Shown here one piece after another: positions 1-7,181 of a stretch of 15,078 bases of DNA. Each line of letters begins with the position of its first letter. Within the stretch, counting starts at the first letter, position 1. The notes beneath the pieces are model-generated. The model saw only the letters and a list, made by a program, of their open reading frames with translations. It was not told the DNA's origin and ran no database searches. The stretch covers positions 1-15,078 of the forward strand of contig JADLDQ010000209.1 of assembly GCA_020846575.1 (NCBI GenBank). The letters run 5' to 3'. Made by a program: the position numbers and the translations under genes. Source of the stretch: Burkholderiales bacterium. GTDB lineage: Bacteria; Pseudomonadota; Gammaproteobacteria; Burkholderiales; SG8-39.

Positions 1-692
1 GTGCTCATGACGAAGAAGGTCGCGGAGGAGAACCCCGACTGCAGCACGTAGGCGTTGAAGCGCAGACTGCTGAACAGGCGCGCGTAGTCCCTCAGCATGC
101 CTGCCTGCTGCGCGAGGCGCTTCTCGGCGGGCAGGGTCTCGCCGAGCACCCGCCAGGCCGCGACGAGGATCATCGCACCCGAGACGGCCGCCAGCCAGAA
201 CACGCTGCGCCACCCGCTTGCGTCGATGAGGAAGCCGCCCGCGAGCGGCGCGATCATCGGCCCAAGGGTATAGGCCATGGTGAGGTAGGCGATGACTGTT
301 ACCAGCCCCTCGGTGCCGTAGGCGTCGCGCGCGATCGCGCGCGTGAGGCCGCCGCTGCACCCGGCGCCCACTGCCTGGACGGCGCGTCCGGCCAAAAGCA
401 GTTCGGGTGACGGGGCGAGCGCCGAGATCGCGCTTCCCAGGGTGAAGATCGCCAGGCCCCCGAGCAGCAGCGGCCGCCGCCCATAGCGGTCCGAGAGCGA
501 TCCGTAGGCGAGCGTGGCGAAGGCGACCACGAACAGGGTCACGCTCAGCATCAGTCCGCTGGCGGCATCCGAGATCCCGAATGCCAGCTTGACCGCCGGC
601 ATGGCGGGCAGGAAGAGGTGGATGGCGAGCGGCCCGACGAGCGTGAGGGCCGCCAGTGTCGAGGCGAAGCGCCAGTCCGGAGGGCGGATCAT
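1..692 (-). CDS. Bcr/CflA-type MFS drug exporter, C-terminal part outside the window
   Basis: This is an inner-membrane proton-coupled antiporter of the major facilitator superfamily, DHA1 Bcr/CflA type, which usually exports drugs or small metabolites. About 230 residues are visible, covering the first six membrane segments and the start of the central loop. Seen directly: a hydrophobic first helix (residues about 10-30), MFS motif A between helices 2 and 3 (GSLSDRYGRRP, residues 64-74), and the antiporter motif C region (LGPMIAPLAGG, residues 143-153). Residues 185-205 begin the polar loop between the two halves. The ATG at 692 was chosen because the protein starts just before helix 1 and no better in-frame start lies upstream; no clear ribosome-binding site precedes it, so the exact start is uncertain. 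It is divergent from the amidohydrolase. The substrate cannot be told from the sequence. Confidence 0.9.
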   Translation of the reverse strand, partial: MIRPPDWRFASTLAALTLVGPLAIHLFLPAMPAVKLAFGISDAASGLMLSVTLFVVAFATLAYGSLSDRYGRRPLLLGGLAIFTLGSAISALAPSPELLLAGRAVQAVGAGCSGGLTRAIARDAYGTEGLVTVIAYLTMAYTLGPMIAPLAGGFLIDASGWRSVFWLAAVSGAMILVAAWRVLGETLPAEKRLAQQAGMLRDYARLFSSLRFNAYVLQSGFSSATFFVMS

Positions 693-959
693 ACGCCGCG
701 GGTGCGCGGGTTTGCGGCAGACATGGCGCGGAAGGTTACAGCAGGCCGGGGGCTCGAGACAGCCCATCGCCGTGTCGATCCATCGCTGGCGATACTGCCG
801 ATGCGGCGGTGAACTTGCGAGCTCGCGCCTGAGCGCAGTATCCTTTCTCGATCTTCTCGCGAGCGTTCTGGTGCGACTTCAGGCGCGGCTTCTGGCCCGG
901 CTTCCAGCGTGCGAATCGAGATAAACCTCGCATCTTCCGTTGCGTGACGAGGAGGCGCC
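693..959. promoter_or_regulatory. Divergent intergenic region between exporter and amidohydrolase
   Basis: This 267-bp gap must hold promoters for both flanking genes. A weak sigma-70-like pair for the plus strand is TTGCGA at 815-820 and TATCCT at 839-844, separated by 18 bp. The -35 overlaps a perfect 10-bp palindrome, GCGAGCTCGC (817-826), which could be an operator. This is pattern matching by eye in GC-rich DNA, so confidence is low. Just before the amidohydrolase start, GAGGAG at about 949-954 is a good ribosome-binding site. Confidence 0.25.
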
Positions 960-2411
960 ATGTTCTGCAATTGCACCTGGCATCGACGTGATTTCCTCAA
1001 GCTCGCCGGCGGCGCCTCGACGCTCGCCGCGCTTGGCGCCCCGGCCGCGCTCGCGCAGGGCGCTTCAGGGAAAGGGAGGGGGCGCGCGGCCGGCGGCTTA
1101 CCCGCGCGCGGCGAGTACCTGATTCGAGCGGGCCACGTCCTCACCATGGATCCGGTGCTGGGCGATCTCCCCGCCGGCGACGTGCACGTTCGCAACGGCA
1201 CGATCGTGGCGGTAGGCCCCCGACTCGCCGCGCCGGGGGCCCGAGTGGTCGATGCGCGCGACAGGATCGTCATGCCGGGCTTCATCGATACCCACTGGCA
1301 CCTGTGGTGCACGGCGCTGCGCCTGGCCATACGCGCGGACGATCCGCAGGAAGGCTATTTCCCGACGACGATCCGGGTCGGTCGTCACTGCACGCCCCAG
1401 GATGCCTACGCCGGGGTGCGCCTCGGCGTGGTCGAAGGGCTGCTCTCGGGCATCACCACGGTGCACGACTGGTCGCACAATACGGTGACCCCCGAGCACG
1501 CGGACGCCGAAATCCAGGCCCTGAAGGACATGGGCGTGCGCGCGCGCTTCTCTTATGGCGCCGGTCAGGGACACGCGGCGGACCGGCCGATGAACTTCGC
1601 CGACCTCGCGCGCGTGAAGCAGCAATGGATGTCGAGCGACGGCATGCTCGGCATCGGCGCCTGCCTGCGTACCCCGGGTCCGGGCGGCACGCGCGGCGCC
1701 ATCTCCGTCGAGCTGTTTCGCTCGGAGTTCGAGGGGATCCGCAAACTCGGCTTGCCGATGACGATTCACTGCGGGCCGAAGAACCTGATCGACCTGATGG
1801 GCAGGAACGAGCTGCTCGGCCCGGATATGCTCCTGGTGCACCCCCAGGGGATGACGCCCGGGGAACTCAAGATGGTCGGCGACACGAAATCGCCGTACAG
1901 CATCGCGCCGGTGATCGAGATGTCCTACTCGGCGGTGCGCAACGGGACCATCCAGTATTCCGAGTTGAACGCCCTAGGCGTGCCGCTCGGGCTGTCCGTC
2001 GATGCGTCGGCGGCGACCAACGCGGATTTCTTCAACGTCATGCGCGCGCGGATGTGGTCGGAGTGGCAGCGCACGGGCGCGCCGCTGCGCCTGAAACCCA
2101 GGCGGCTGGTCGAACTGGCCACCCTCGAGGGCGCCAGGCTGCTGGGGATCGCCGACAAGGTCGGCTCGCTCTCTGCGGGCAAGCGCGCCGACCTGATCCT
2201 GGTGCGAACGGCCGACATCAACATGGCGCCGATGGGCGATCCCTACTACGCGCTCGCGTTCCAGGGACAGCCTGCCAATGTCGACACCGTCATGGTGGAC
2301 GGCCGGGTGCTCGTGCGCGGCGGCAGGCTCGCCCACGCCGACGTCGCCAGGGTGGTGAAGGAGGCGGGAGAGTCGGCGCGCGGCATCCTGGCGCGCGCGG
2401 CGCGGGGCTGA
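960..2411 (+). CDS. Tat-exported amidohydrolase (TrzN/AtzA/SsnA-like fold)
   Basis: A 483-residue member of the metal-dependent amidohydrolase superfamily (TIM barrel), related to cytosine deaminase, AtzA/TrzN and SsnA-like enzymes that hydrolyse C-N or C-Cl bonds on rings. The N-terminus has a twin-arginine signal (RRDFLKL, residues 9-15), a hydrophobic Ala/Leu/Gly stretch and a likely signal peptidase site after ALA near residue 32, so the folded enzyme probably acts in the periplasm. Metal ligands seen: HWH (112 and 114) after MPGFIDT, H270 (TIHCG), H294 (LVHPQG) and D348 (SVDAS). Unusually, the position three residues after H270, normally Glu in AtzA/TrzN relatives, is Pro273. A C-terminal beta-sandwich (GSLSAGKRADLILV, 402-415) is intact, so length is normal. 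The ATG follows GAGGAGG-type Shine-Dalgarno DNA at good spacing. It appears to be a single gene; a strong hairpin follows it. The substrate is unknown. Confidence 0.87.
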   Translation: MFCNCTWHRRDFLKLAGGASTLAALGAPAALAQGASGKGRGRAAGGLPARGEYLIRAGHVLTMDPVLGDLPAGDVHVRNGTIVAVGPRLAAPGARVVDARDRIVMPGFIDTHWHLWCTALRLAIRADDPQEGYFPTTIRVGRHCTPQDAYAGVRLGVVEGLLSGITTVHDWSHNTVTPEHADAEIQALKDMGVRARFSYGAGQGHAADRPMNFADLARVKQQWMSSDGMLGIGACLRTPGPGGTRGAISVELFRSEFEGIRKLGLPMTIHCGPKNLIDLMGRNELLGPDMLLVHPQGMTPGELKMVGDTKSPYSIAPVIEMSYSAVRNGTIQYSELNALGVPLGLSVDASAATNADFFNVMRARMWSEWQRTGAPLRLKPRRLVELATLEGARLLGIADKVGSLSAGKRADLILVRTADINMAPMGDPYYALAFQGQPANVDTVMVDGRVLVRGGRLAHADVARVVKEAGESARGILARAARG

Positions 2412-2515
2412 GCTTCGCTGGATGTCCGGGGGCGAGCGGCGGCGCGATGTTCGCGCCAGCGCCGGTCGCACCGGGTCGATGGCGACGCAGCCGCCGCGGG
2501 CGCGTGCGGTCCGCG

Positions 2516-2552
2516 CCGGGTGATGCCGCGCGCCCGGCGCGGCGTCACCCGG
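2516..2552. terminator. Strong 16-bp hairpin after the amidohydrolase gene
   Basis: Positions 2516-2531 pair with 2537-2552 over 16 consecutive base pairs, 15 Watson-Crick and one T-G wobble (2524 with 2544), around a 5-base loop GCCCG (2532-2536). It lies 105 bp after the amidohydrolase stop and 61 bp before the monooxygenase start. No T-tract follows, so it is not a textbook intrinsic terminator. It could be a terminator of the T-less kind, an RNA-stabilising or attenuating structure in the leader of the next gene, or a repeat element. The pairing is certain; the role is inference. Confidence 0.5.
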
Positions 2553-2613
2553 TGAGCGGCCCTTCGGGTGCGCCCGCGCGCGCCGCTCGCCGCATGCCTC
2601 GGGAGGTGGCTAC

Positions 2614-4932
2614 ATGCGAATTCTGTGCGTCGGCGGCGGCCCAGCCGGCCTTTACTTCGCGTTGCAGGCGAAGAAGCGCGACCCCGCGCACGACATCACG
2701 GTGATCGAACGCAACCGGCCCGACGATACCTTCGGCTGGGGCGTGGTGTTCTCGGACCAGACGCTGGACAAGCTGCGGCAGGCCGACGCGCCCTCCGCGC
2801 AGCGCATACTGGACGCATTCAACCACTGGGGCGACATCGACGTGCACTTCAAGGGGCGCGTGATCCGCTCCAGCGGCCACGGCTTCTGCGGCCTGGGCCG
2901 CAAGCGGCTGCTGAACATCCTGCAGGAGCGCTGCGCGGCGCTGGGCGTGACGCTTCGCCACCAGACCGAGTTTCCCGAGGACGCGCGCTTCGACGCCGAT
3001 CTCGTCGTCGCCGCCGACGGCCTGAACAGCCGCTTGCGAACGCGTTTCGCCGCGAGCTACCGGCCCGACATCGACCTGCGCAGGTGCTGCTTCGTGTGGC
3101 TGGGCACGCGGCGGCGCTTCGACGCGTTTACATTCGCGTTCGAGAAGTCCGAGGCGGGCTGGTTCCAGGCGCACGCGTACCGCTTCGACGATGAACTGTC
3201 CACTTTCATCGTCGAAACGCCACAGGAGGTGTGGCGGCGCGCGGGTCTCGACCGGGCGAGCACGGAGGAGTCGATCGCGTTCTGCGAGCGGCTGTTCGCG
3301 AAACACCTCGCCGGCCACGCGCTGATGTCCAATGCGGCCCACCTGCGCGGCGCCGCGCAGTGGATCCGCTTCCCGCGCGTGATCTGCAAGACCTGGGTGC
3401 ACGACGCGGGCGCAACGCCGGTCGTGCTGATCGGCGACGCGGCGCACACCGCGCACTTTTCCGTCGGCTCCGGCACCAAGCTCGCGCTGGAAGACGCGAT
3501 CGAGCTGTCGCGCTGCATTGCCACCCGCGGCGACCTGCGCGCCGCGCTGCGCGACTACGAGCAGGCGCGCGCCGTGGAGGTGGCGAAGATCCAGAACGCC
3601 GCGCGCAACTCCACCGAGTGGTTCGAGCACGTGGAGCGCTACGCGGGCTTCGAGGCCGAGCAGTTCGCCTACAGCCTGCTCACGCGATCGCAGCGCATCT
3701 CGCACGAGAACCTGCGCCTGCGCGACGCCGCTTACGTCGCCGGGCTGGAGCGCTGGTTCGCCGCGCGAAGCGGCGCGCCCGCCGAGGCGATCCCGCCGAT
3801 GTTCACCCCTTACACGGTGCGAGGGCTCACGCTCGCCAACCGCGTCGTCGTCTCGCCGATGGCGCAGTACTCGTGCCGCGACGGCACGCCGGACGACTAC
3901 TACCTGGTGCACCTGGGAAGCCGCGCGCACGGCGGCGCCGCGCTCGTGTTCACCGAGATGACCTGCGTTTCAGCCGACGCGCGCATCTCGCCGGGATGCG
4001 CCGGCATGTACCTGGACGAACACCGCGCCGCGTGGAAACGTATCGTCGACTACGTGCACACGCGATCCCCGGCGAAGATCGGCATCCAGCTCGGCCACGC
4101 CGGCCCCAAAGGATCGACGCAGCTCGGCTGGCTGGACGCGGACGAACCGCTGCCGCCCGGCGAGCCGGGCGGCAACTGGCCGCTGCTCGCGCCTTCGCCG
4201 ATCGCGTACGGACCGAACAATCAGGTGCCGCGCGCCATGAGTCGCGCCGACATGGACCGCGTGCTGGCCGAGTTCGTGCGCGCCACGCGCTGGGCCGACG
4301 AATGCGGATTCGACTGGCTCGAGCTGCACTGCGCGCACGGTTACCTGCTGTCGGCGTTCCTGTGCCCGCTCACCAACCGGCGCGAGGACGAATATGGCGG
4401 CTCGATCGCCAACCGCTGCCGTTATCCGCTCGAGGTGTTCGCCGCGATGCGCGGGGTGTGGCCGGAGCGCAAACCCATGTCGGTGCGCATCTCGGCGCAC
4501 GACTGGGCGCCGGGCGGCAACACCGGCGAGGACGCGGTGATCATCGCGCAGCGCTTCAAGGCCGCGGGCGCCGACATGATCGACGTTTCCACGGGTCAGA
4601 CCACGCGCGCGGCGCAGCCCGTGTACGGCCGCATGTACCAGACACCGTTCGCCGACCGCATCCGCAACGAGGTGGGCATCGCCACGATCGCGGTGGGAGC
4701 GATCTTCGAGCCCGATCACGTGAATTCGATCATCGCCTCCGGCCGCGCCGACCTGTGCGCGCTCGCGCGCCCGCACCTCGCCGACCCGTACTGGACGCTG
4801 CACGCCGCCGCGCAACTGGACCATGCCGGCGCGCCGTGGCCGTTGCCGTACCTCTCGGGCCGCGACCAGCTCTACCGCAACCTGCGCCGCACGGCCGCGA
4901 TGGCGGCCGAGCAGCCCGAGGCCAATGGCTGA
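2614..4932 (+). CDS. 2-aminobenzoyl-CoA monooxygenase/reductase-type fusion (annotated in relatives as bifunctional salicylyl-CoA 5-hydroxylase/oxidoreductase)
   Basis: A 772-residue cytoplasmic flavoenzyme with two fused parts. Residues 1 to about 380 form a class A flavin monooxygenase: FAD-binding GGGPAG (7-12), the DG motif (DGLNSR, 135-140) and the second FAD motif ([14 protein letters not shown], 274-287). Residues about 395-740 form an Old Yellow Enzyme-type NAD(P)H:flavin reductase: [20 protein letters not shown] (398-417), the anion-binding His pair H572 and H575 (LHCAHGYLL), and [14 protein letters not shown]. Ala417 sits where YqjM-type enzymes carry a redox-tuning Cys. This architecture is known from the 2-aminobenzoyl-CoA monooxygenase/reductase of aerobic anthranilate degraders, which hydroxylates and then reduces the ring of the CoA thioester. 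The same family is often labelled salicylyl-CoA 5-hydroxylase, so the substrate is open; the neighbouring ligase favours 2-aminobenzoate. The start follows GGGAGG at 2601-2606. It is cotranscribed with the ligase 27 bp downstream. Confidence 0.9.
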   Translation: MRILCVGGGPAGLYFALQAKKRDPAHDITVIERNRPDDTFGWGVVFSDQTLDKLRQADAPSAQRILDAFNHWGDIDVHFKGRVIRSSGHGFCGLGRKRLLNILQERCAALGVTLRHQTEFPEDARFDADLVVAADGLNSRLRTRFAASYRPDIDLRRCCFVWLGTRRRFDAFTFAFEKSEAGWFQAHAYRFDDELSTFIVETPQEVWRRAGLDRASTEESIAFCERLFAKHLAGHALMSNAAHLRGAAQWIRFPRVICKTWVHDAGATPVVLIGDAAHTAHFSVGSGTKLALEDAIELSRCIATRGDLRAALRDYEQARAVEVAKIQNAARNSTEWFEHVERYAGFEAEQFAYSLLTRSQRISHENLRLRDAAYVAGLERWFAARSGAPAEAIPPMFTPYTVRGLTLANRVVVSPMAQYSCRDGTPDDYYLVHLGSRAHGGAALVFTEMTCVSADARISPGCAGMYLDEHRAAWKRIVDYVHTRSPAKIGIQLGHAGPKGSTQLGWLDADEPLPPGEPGGNWPLLAPSPIAYGPNNQVPRAMSRADMDRVLAEFVRATRWADECGFDWLELHCAHGYLLSAFLCPLTNRREDEYGGSIANRCRYPLEVFAAMRGVWPERKPMSVRISAHDWAPGGNTGEDAVIIAQRFKAAGADMIDVSTGQTTRAAQPVYGRMYQTPFADRIRNEVGIATIAVGAIFEPDHVNSIIASGRADLCALARPHLADPYWTLHAAAQLDHAGAPWPLPYLSGRDQLYRNLRRTAAMAAEQPEANG

Positions 4933-4959
4933 GCGAACGCAGCGCATCAGGGAGGGACG

Positions 4960-6576
4960 ATGGACGAGACGGCGCACCTGGACACCTTCGCGCGTGACAA
5001 GCTGCCGCCACGCGAGCTGTGGCCGGAATTCATCTTCCCGCTGCCCGAGCTGCGGTTCCCGCCGCGTCTGAACTGCGCCGCCTGGCTGCTCGATCGCCAC
5101 GTCGAGGCCGGCAACGGCGGGCGGCCGTGCATCCGCGCCCCGGGGCTCGTCTGGACCTACGCCGAGCTGATGCACCAGTCCAATCGCATCGCGCACGTGC
5201 TGGTTCAGGACATGGGCCTCGCGCCCGGCAACCGGGTGCTGCTGCGCTCCGCCAACAACCCGATGATGGCCGCATGCTGGTTCGCGGTGATCAAGGCGGG
5301 CGGCATCGCGGTCGCGACGATGCCGCTGTTGCGCGCGAAGGAGCTGAGCGAGGTCATCGCGAAGGCGGAGGTCTCGCATGCGCTGTGCGATGCGCGGCTC
5401 GCCGGCGAGCTGCACGCGGCCAGGCGCGTCTGCCCCACGCTGCGCGAACTGCGCTGCTTCAATTCGAGCGGGCCGGACAGCGTCGAGTCGCTGGCGGCGG
5501 CCAAACCCCTTACTTTCGTGAACGTCGACACCGCCGCCGGCGATATCTGCATCATCGCGTTCACCTCGGGAACGACCGGCAAGCCCAAGGGCACGATGCA
5601 TTTTCACCGTGACCTGGTCGCGATCTGCGAGTGCTGGCCGCGTCACACGCTGCGGGCGAACCGCGACGACGTCTTCATCGGGTCGCCGCCGCTCGCCTTC
5701 ACGTTCGGTCTGGGCGGGCTGCTGCTGTTTCCCCTCGCGATCGGCGCGTGCGCGGTCCTGGTGGAGAAGACCGCGCCGGAGATGCTGCTGGCGGCGATCG
5801 CCGAGTTCGGCGCGACCGTGTGCTTCACCGCGCCCACCTCGTACCGCGCGATGGCGCCGCTCGCCGGGACGGTCGAGCTGTCGCGCCTGCGCAAGTGCGT
5901 CTCCGCCGGCGAGGCGCTGCCGGCCGCCACCCGCGCGCTCTGGAAAGAGCGCACCGGCATCGAGATCATCGACGGTATCGGCACCACCGAGATGCTGCAC
6001 ATCTTCATCTCCGCCGACGAAGCGCATGCGCGCGGCGGCGTGACCGGCAAGCCGGTGCCGGGCTACGTCGCGTGCGTGCTGGACGACGATGGCCGCGAGG
6101 CCCCGCCCGGCAAGGTCGGCAGGCTGGCCGTGAAGGGACCGACCGGCTGCCGCTACCTCGCGGACGAGCGCCAGGCGCAGTACGTGCATGACGGCTGGAA
6201 CGTCACCGGCGACGCGTACCTCGTGGATGCGCAGGGCGACTTCGTGTTCCAGGCGCGCACCGACGACATGATCATCTCGGCCGGCTACAACATCGCCGGC
6301 CCGGAGGTCGAGGGCGTGCTGCTGGCGCATCCGGCGGTGGCCGAGTGCGCGGTGGTCGGTCTGCCGGACCCCGAACGCGGCCAGGTGGTGACCGCGTTCG
6401 TGGTGCTGAAGGAGCCGGCGGCCGCCGGTGACGCGCTCGTGAAGGCGTTGCAGGATTTCGTGAAGCAGTCGATCGCGCCGTACAAGTACCCGCGCCGCGT
6501 CGTGTTCCGCGCGTCGCTGCCGCGGACCGAAACCGGGAAGCTGCAGCGCTTCAGGGTGCGCGAGGAGGATCACTGA
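4960..6576 (+). CDS. Aromatic acid-CoA ligase, 2-aminobenzoate/benzoate-CoA ligase-like
   Basis: A 538-residue acyl-adenylate-forming ligase of the benzoate-CoA ligase type that would activate an aromatic acid with ATP and CoA in the cytoplasm. Core motifs are complete: phosphate-binding FTSGTTGKPKG (201-211), the aromatic/ATP motif GIGTTE (339-344), GWNVTGD (412-418), the hinge region GYNIAGPEVEGVL (442-454), and the catalytic C-terminal lysine K527 in PRTETGKLQR. The N-terminus (DTFARDKLPP, residues 8-17) resembles proteins annotated as 2-aminobenzoate-CoA ligase (recalled, not searched). The ATG at 4960 follows GGAGGG (4951-4956) and lies 27 bp after the monooxygenase/reductase stop, so the two are almost surely one operon and act in sequence: this enzyme makes the CoA ester used by its neighbour. 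Salicylate, benzoate or another substituted benzoate cannot be ruled out as substrate. Confidence 0.88.
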   Translation: MDETAHLDTFARDKLPPRELWPEFIFPLPELRFPPRLNCAAWLLDRHVEAGNGGRPCIRAPGLVWTYAELMHQSNRIAHVLVQDMGLAPGNRVLLRSANNPMMAACWFAVIKAGGIAVATMPLLRAKELSEVIAKAEVSHALCDARLAGELHAARRVCPTLRELRCFNSSGPDSVESLAAAKPLTFVNVDTAAGDICIIAFTSGTTGKPKGTMHFHRDLVAICECWPRHTLRANRDDVFIGSPPLAFTFGLGGLLLFPLAIGACAVLVEKTAPEMLLAAIAEFGATVCFTAPTSYRAMAPLAGTVELSRLRKCVSAGEALPAATRALWKERTGIEIIDGIGTTEMLHIFISADEAHARGGVTGKPVPGYVACVLDDDGREAPPGKVGRLAVKGPTGCRYLADERQAQYVHDGWNVTGDAYLVDAQGDFVFQARTDDMIISAGYNIAGPEVEGVLLAHPAVAECAVVGLPDPERGQVVTAFVVLKEPAAAGDALVKALQDFVKQSIAPYKYPRRVVFRASLPRTETGKLQRFRVREEDH

Positions 6577-6821
6577 CGCAGGTTCCGCCAGCGGCCGGAC
6601 CGGGGCGCGCGGCCATTCGAGCGGCGTGACTGGGCAAGGGCGCCAGAGCTTCGTCTCGGGGCAGGCCCGGATGGAGCACCGCAAGCCGCTTGGAGCATCG
6701 CAACTACGCCGTCATGCCGATCATCGTGGCCCGGATGATCGACGGCCCGGCTGCCCGCGGTCAGGCTCATGCCTGGTCGGAACCGCGCCTTCCCGTCCGG
6801 GCGCGTCCCCATAGGAAACGG

Positions 6822-6941
6822 CTTTCGATCGACCTTTCGATGGACCTTTCGATGGACCTTTCGATTGGCCTTTCGATGGGCCTTTCGATGGGCCTTTCGA
6901 TGGGCCTTTCGATAGACCTTTCGATGGACCTTTCCTCGGTC
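6822..6941. repeat. 12-bp tandem repeat, nine intact copies plus one degenerate
   Basis: Nine head-to-tail 12-bp units with consensus CTTTCGATGGAC run from 6822 to 6929, followed by a decayed tenth unit (6930-6941). Only two positions vary among the nine. Position 9 is C,G,G,T,G,G,G,A,G; position 11 is A,A,A,G,G,G,G,A,A. The block pattern at position 11 suggests expansion by duplication of neighbouring units. The period is a multiple of three, so all frames stay open: LS(M/I)(D/G) on the plus strand and IER(S/P) on the minus strand. It lies about 240 bp before the RND adaptor gene. It may be a replication-slippage minisatellite, a set of protein-binding sites, or part of a small repeat protein. 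Confidence 0.95.
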
Positions 6942-6984
6942 TTTGGGTACTGTGGCGCGTCGCGTGCGACCCTCGGCGATAATC

Positions 6985-7020
6985 TGTCAGATTGCTGACA
7001 ATCGCGGCGGAGCGTCATAT
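6985..7020 (+). promoter_or_regulatory. Candidate operator and promoter of the RND efflux operon
   Basis: TGTCAG (6985-6990) and CTGACA (6995-7000) form a perfect inverted repeat around a 4-base spacer, the size of a dimeric repressor site. It overlaps a possible -35 box TTGCTG (6992-6997), which is followed after 17 bp by a possible -10 box TCATAT (7015-7020). Repressors of the TetR or MarR family often control RND pumps from such overlapping sites, but no regulator gene is in the window. The palindrome is certain; promoter and operator roles are inference. Confidence 0.4.
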
Positions 7021-7120
7021 CCCTGGCAGGGCGCCACTACTATGTCTGCCCGCGCCCCGGGGCGGGGACCCGGATAATTGCGAGAACTTCTTTGCAATGC
7101 GGTTTCGTGTTCAATTCAGA

Positions 7121-7149
7121 CGGCCGGCGGTGATTCTCTGCGCCGGCCG
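7121..7149 (+). promoter_or_regulatory. GC-rich hairpin in the leader of the RND operon
   Basis: CGGCCGGCG (7121-7129) pairs perfectly with CGCCGGCCG (7141-7149) around an 11-base loop. It ends 32 bases before the adaptor ATG and would lie in the 5' untranslated RNA if the promoter is near 6992-7020. There is no T-tract after it. It may affect RNA stability or translation; no known riboswitch was recognised. Confidence 0.4.
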
Positions 7150-7181
7150 GTTCTGCGTATCTGGAATCTGTTGATCGAAGC

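Larger units (their letters stand above)
6577..7181. other. 605-bp non-coding region before the efflux operon
   Basis: No convincing gene lies here. From left to right it holds: a 13-bp direct repeat with one mismatch (6672-6684 and 6691-6703, period 19); an 8-bp inverted repeat with an 8-base loop (6718-6725 with 6734-6741); a small hairpin CAGGC-TCAT-GCCTG (6762-6775); the 12-bp tandem repeat (6822-6941); a palindrome and possible promoter (6985-7020); a GCCCCGGGGC palindrome near 7054; and a 9-bp hairpin (7121-7149). The part after the tandem repeat is less GC-rich than the genes, as expected of a promoter region. It probably contains the end of the ligase transcript and the control region of the RND pump. 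Short open frames run through the repeat on both strands but lack good ribosome-binding sites. Confidence 0.7.

Noticed and set aside
689..1330. Open frame of about 213 codons on the minus strand
   Set aside because: It overlaps the amidohydrolase signal and catalytic region in antisense and has no domain; the exporter starts in a different frame at 692.
3970..6684. Long open frame on the minus strand (about 904 codons)
   Set aside because: Antisense to the monooxygenase/reductase and ligase genes; His/Arg/Ala-rich with no recognisable domain.
6822..6941. CRISPR array
   Set aside because: Units are 12 bp and directly adjacent with no spacers, and there is no cas gene.
6690..6998. Possible 102-residue plus-strand protein containing LS(M/I)(D/G) repeats
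   Set aside because: It needs a TTG start with no clear ribosome-binding site. Its first two dozen codons have high third-position GC, so a decayed or small gene is not fully excluded, but there is no homology I recognise.
6767..7018. Possible 83-residue minus-strand protein containing IER(S/P) repeats
   Set aside because: Poor ribosome-binding site and overlap with the likely control region of the RND operon. Synonymous changes at one repeat position are suggestive but too few to call a gene.
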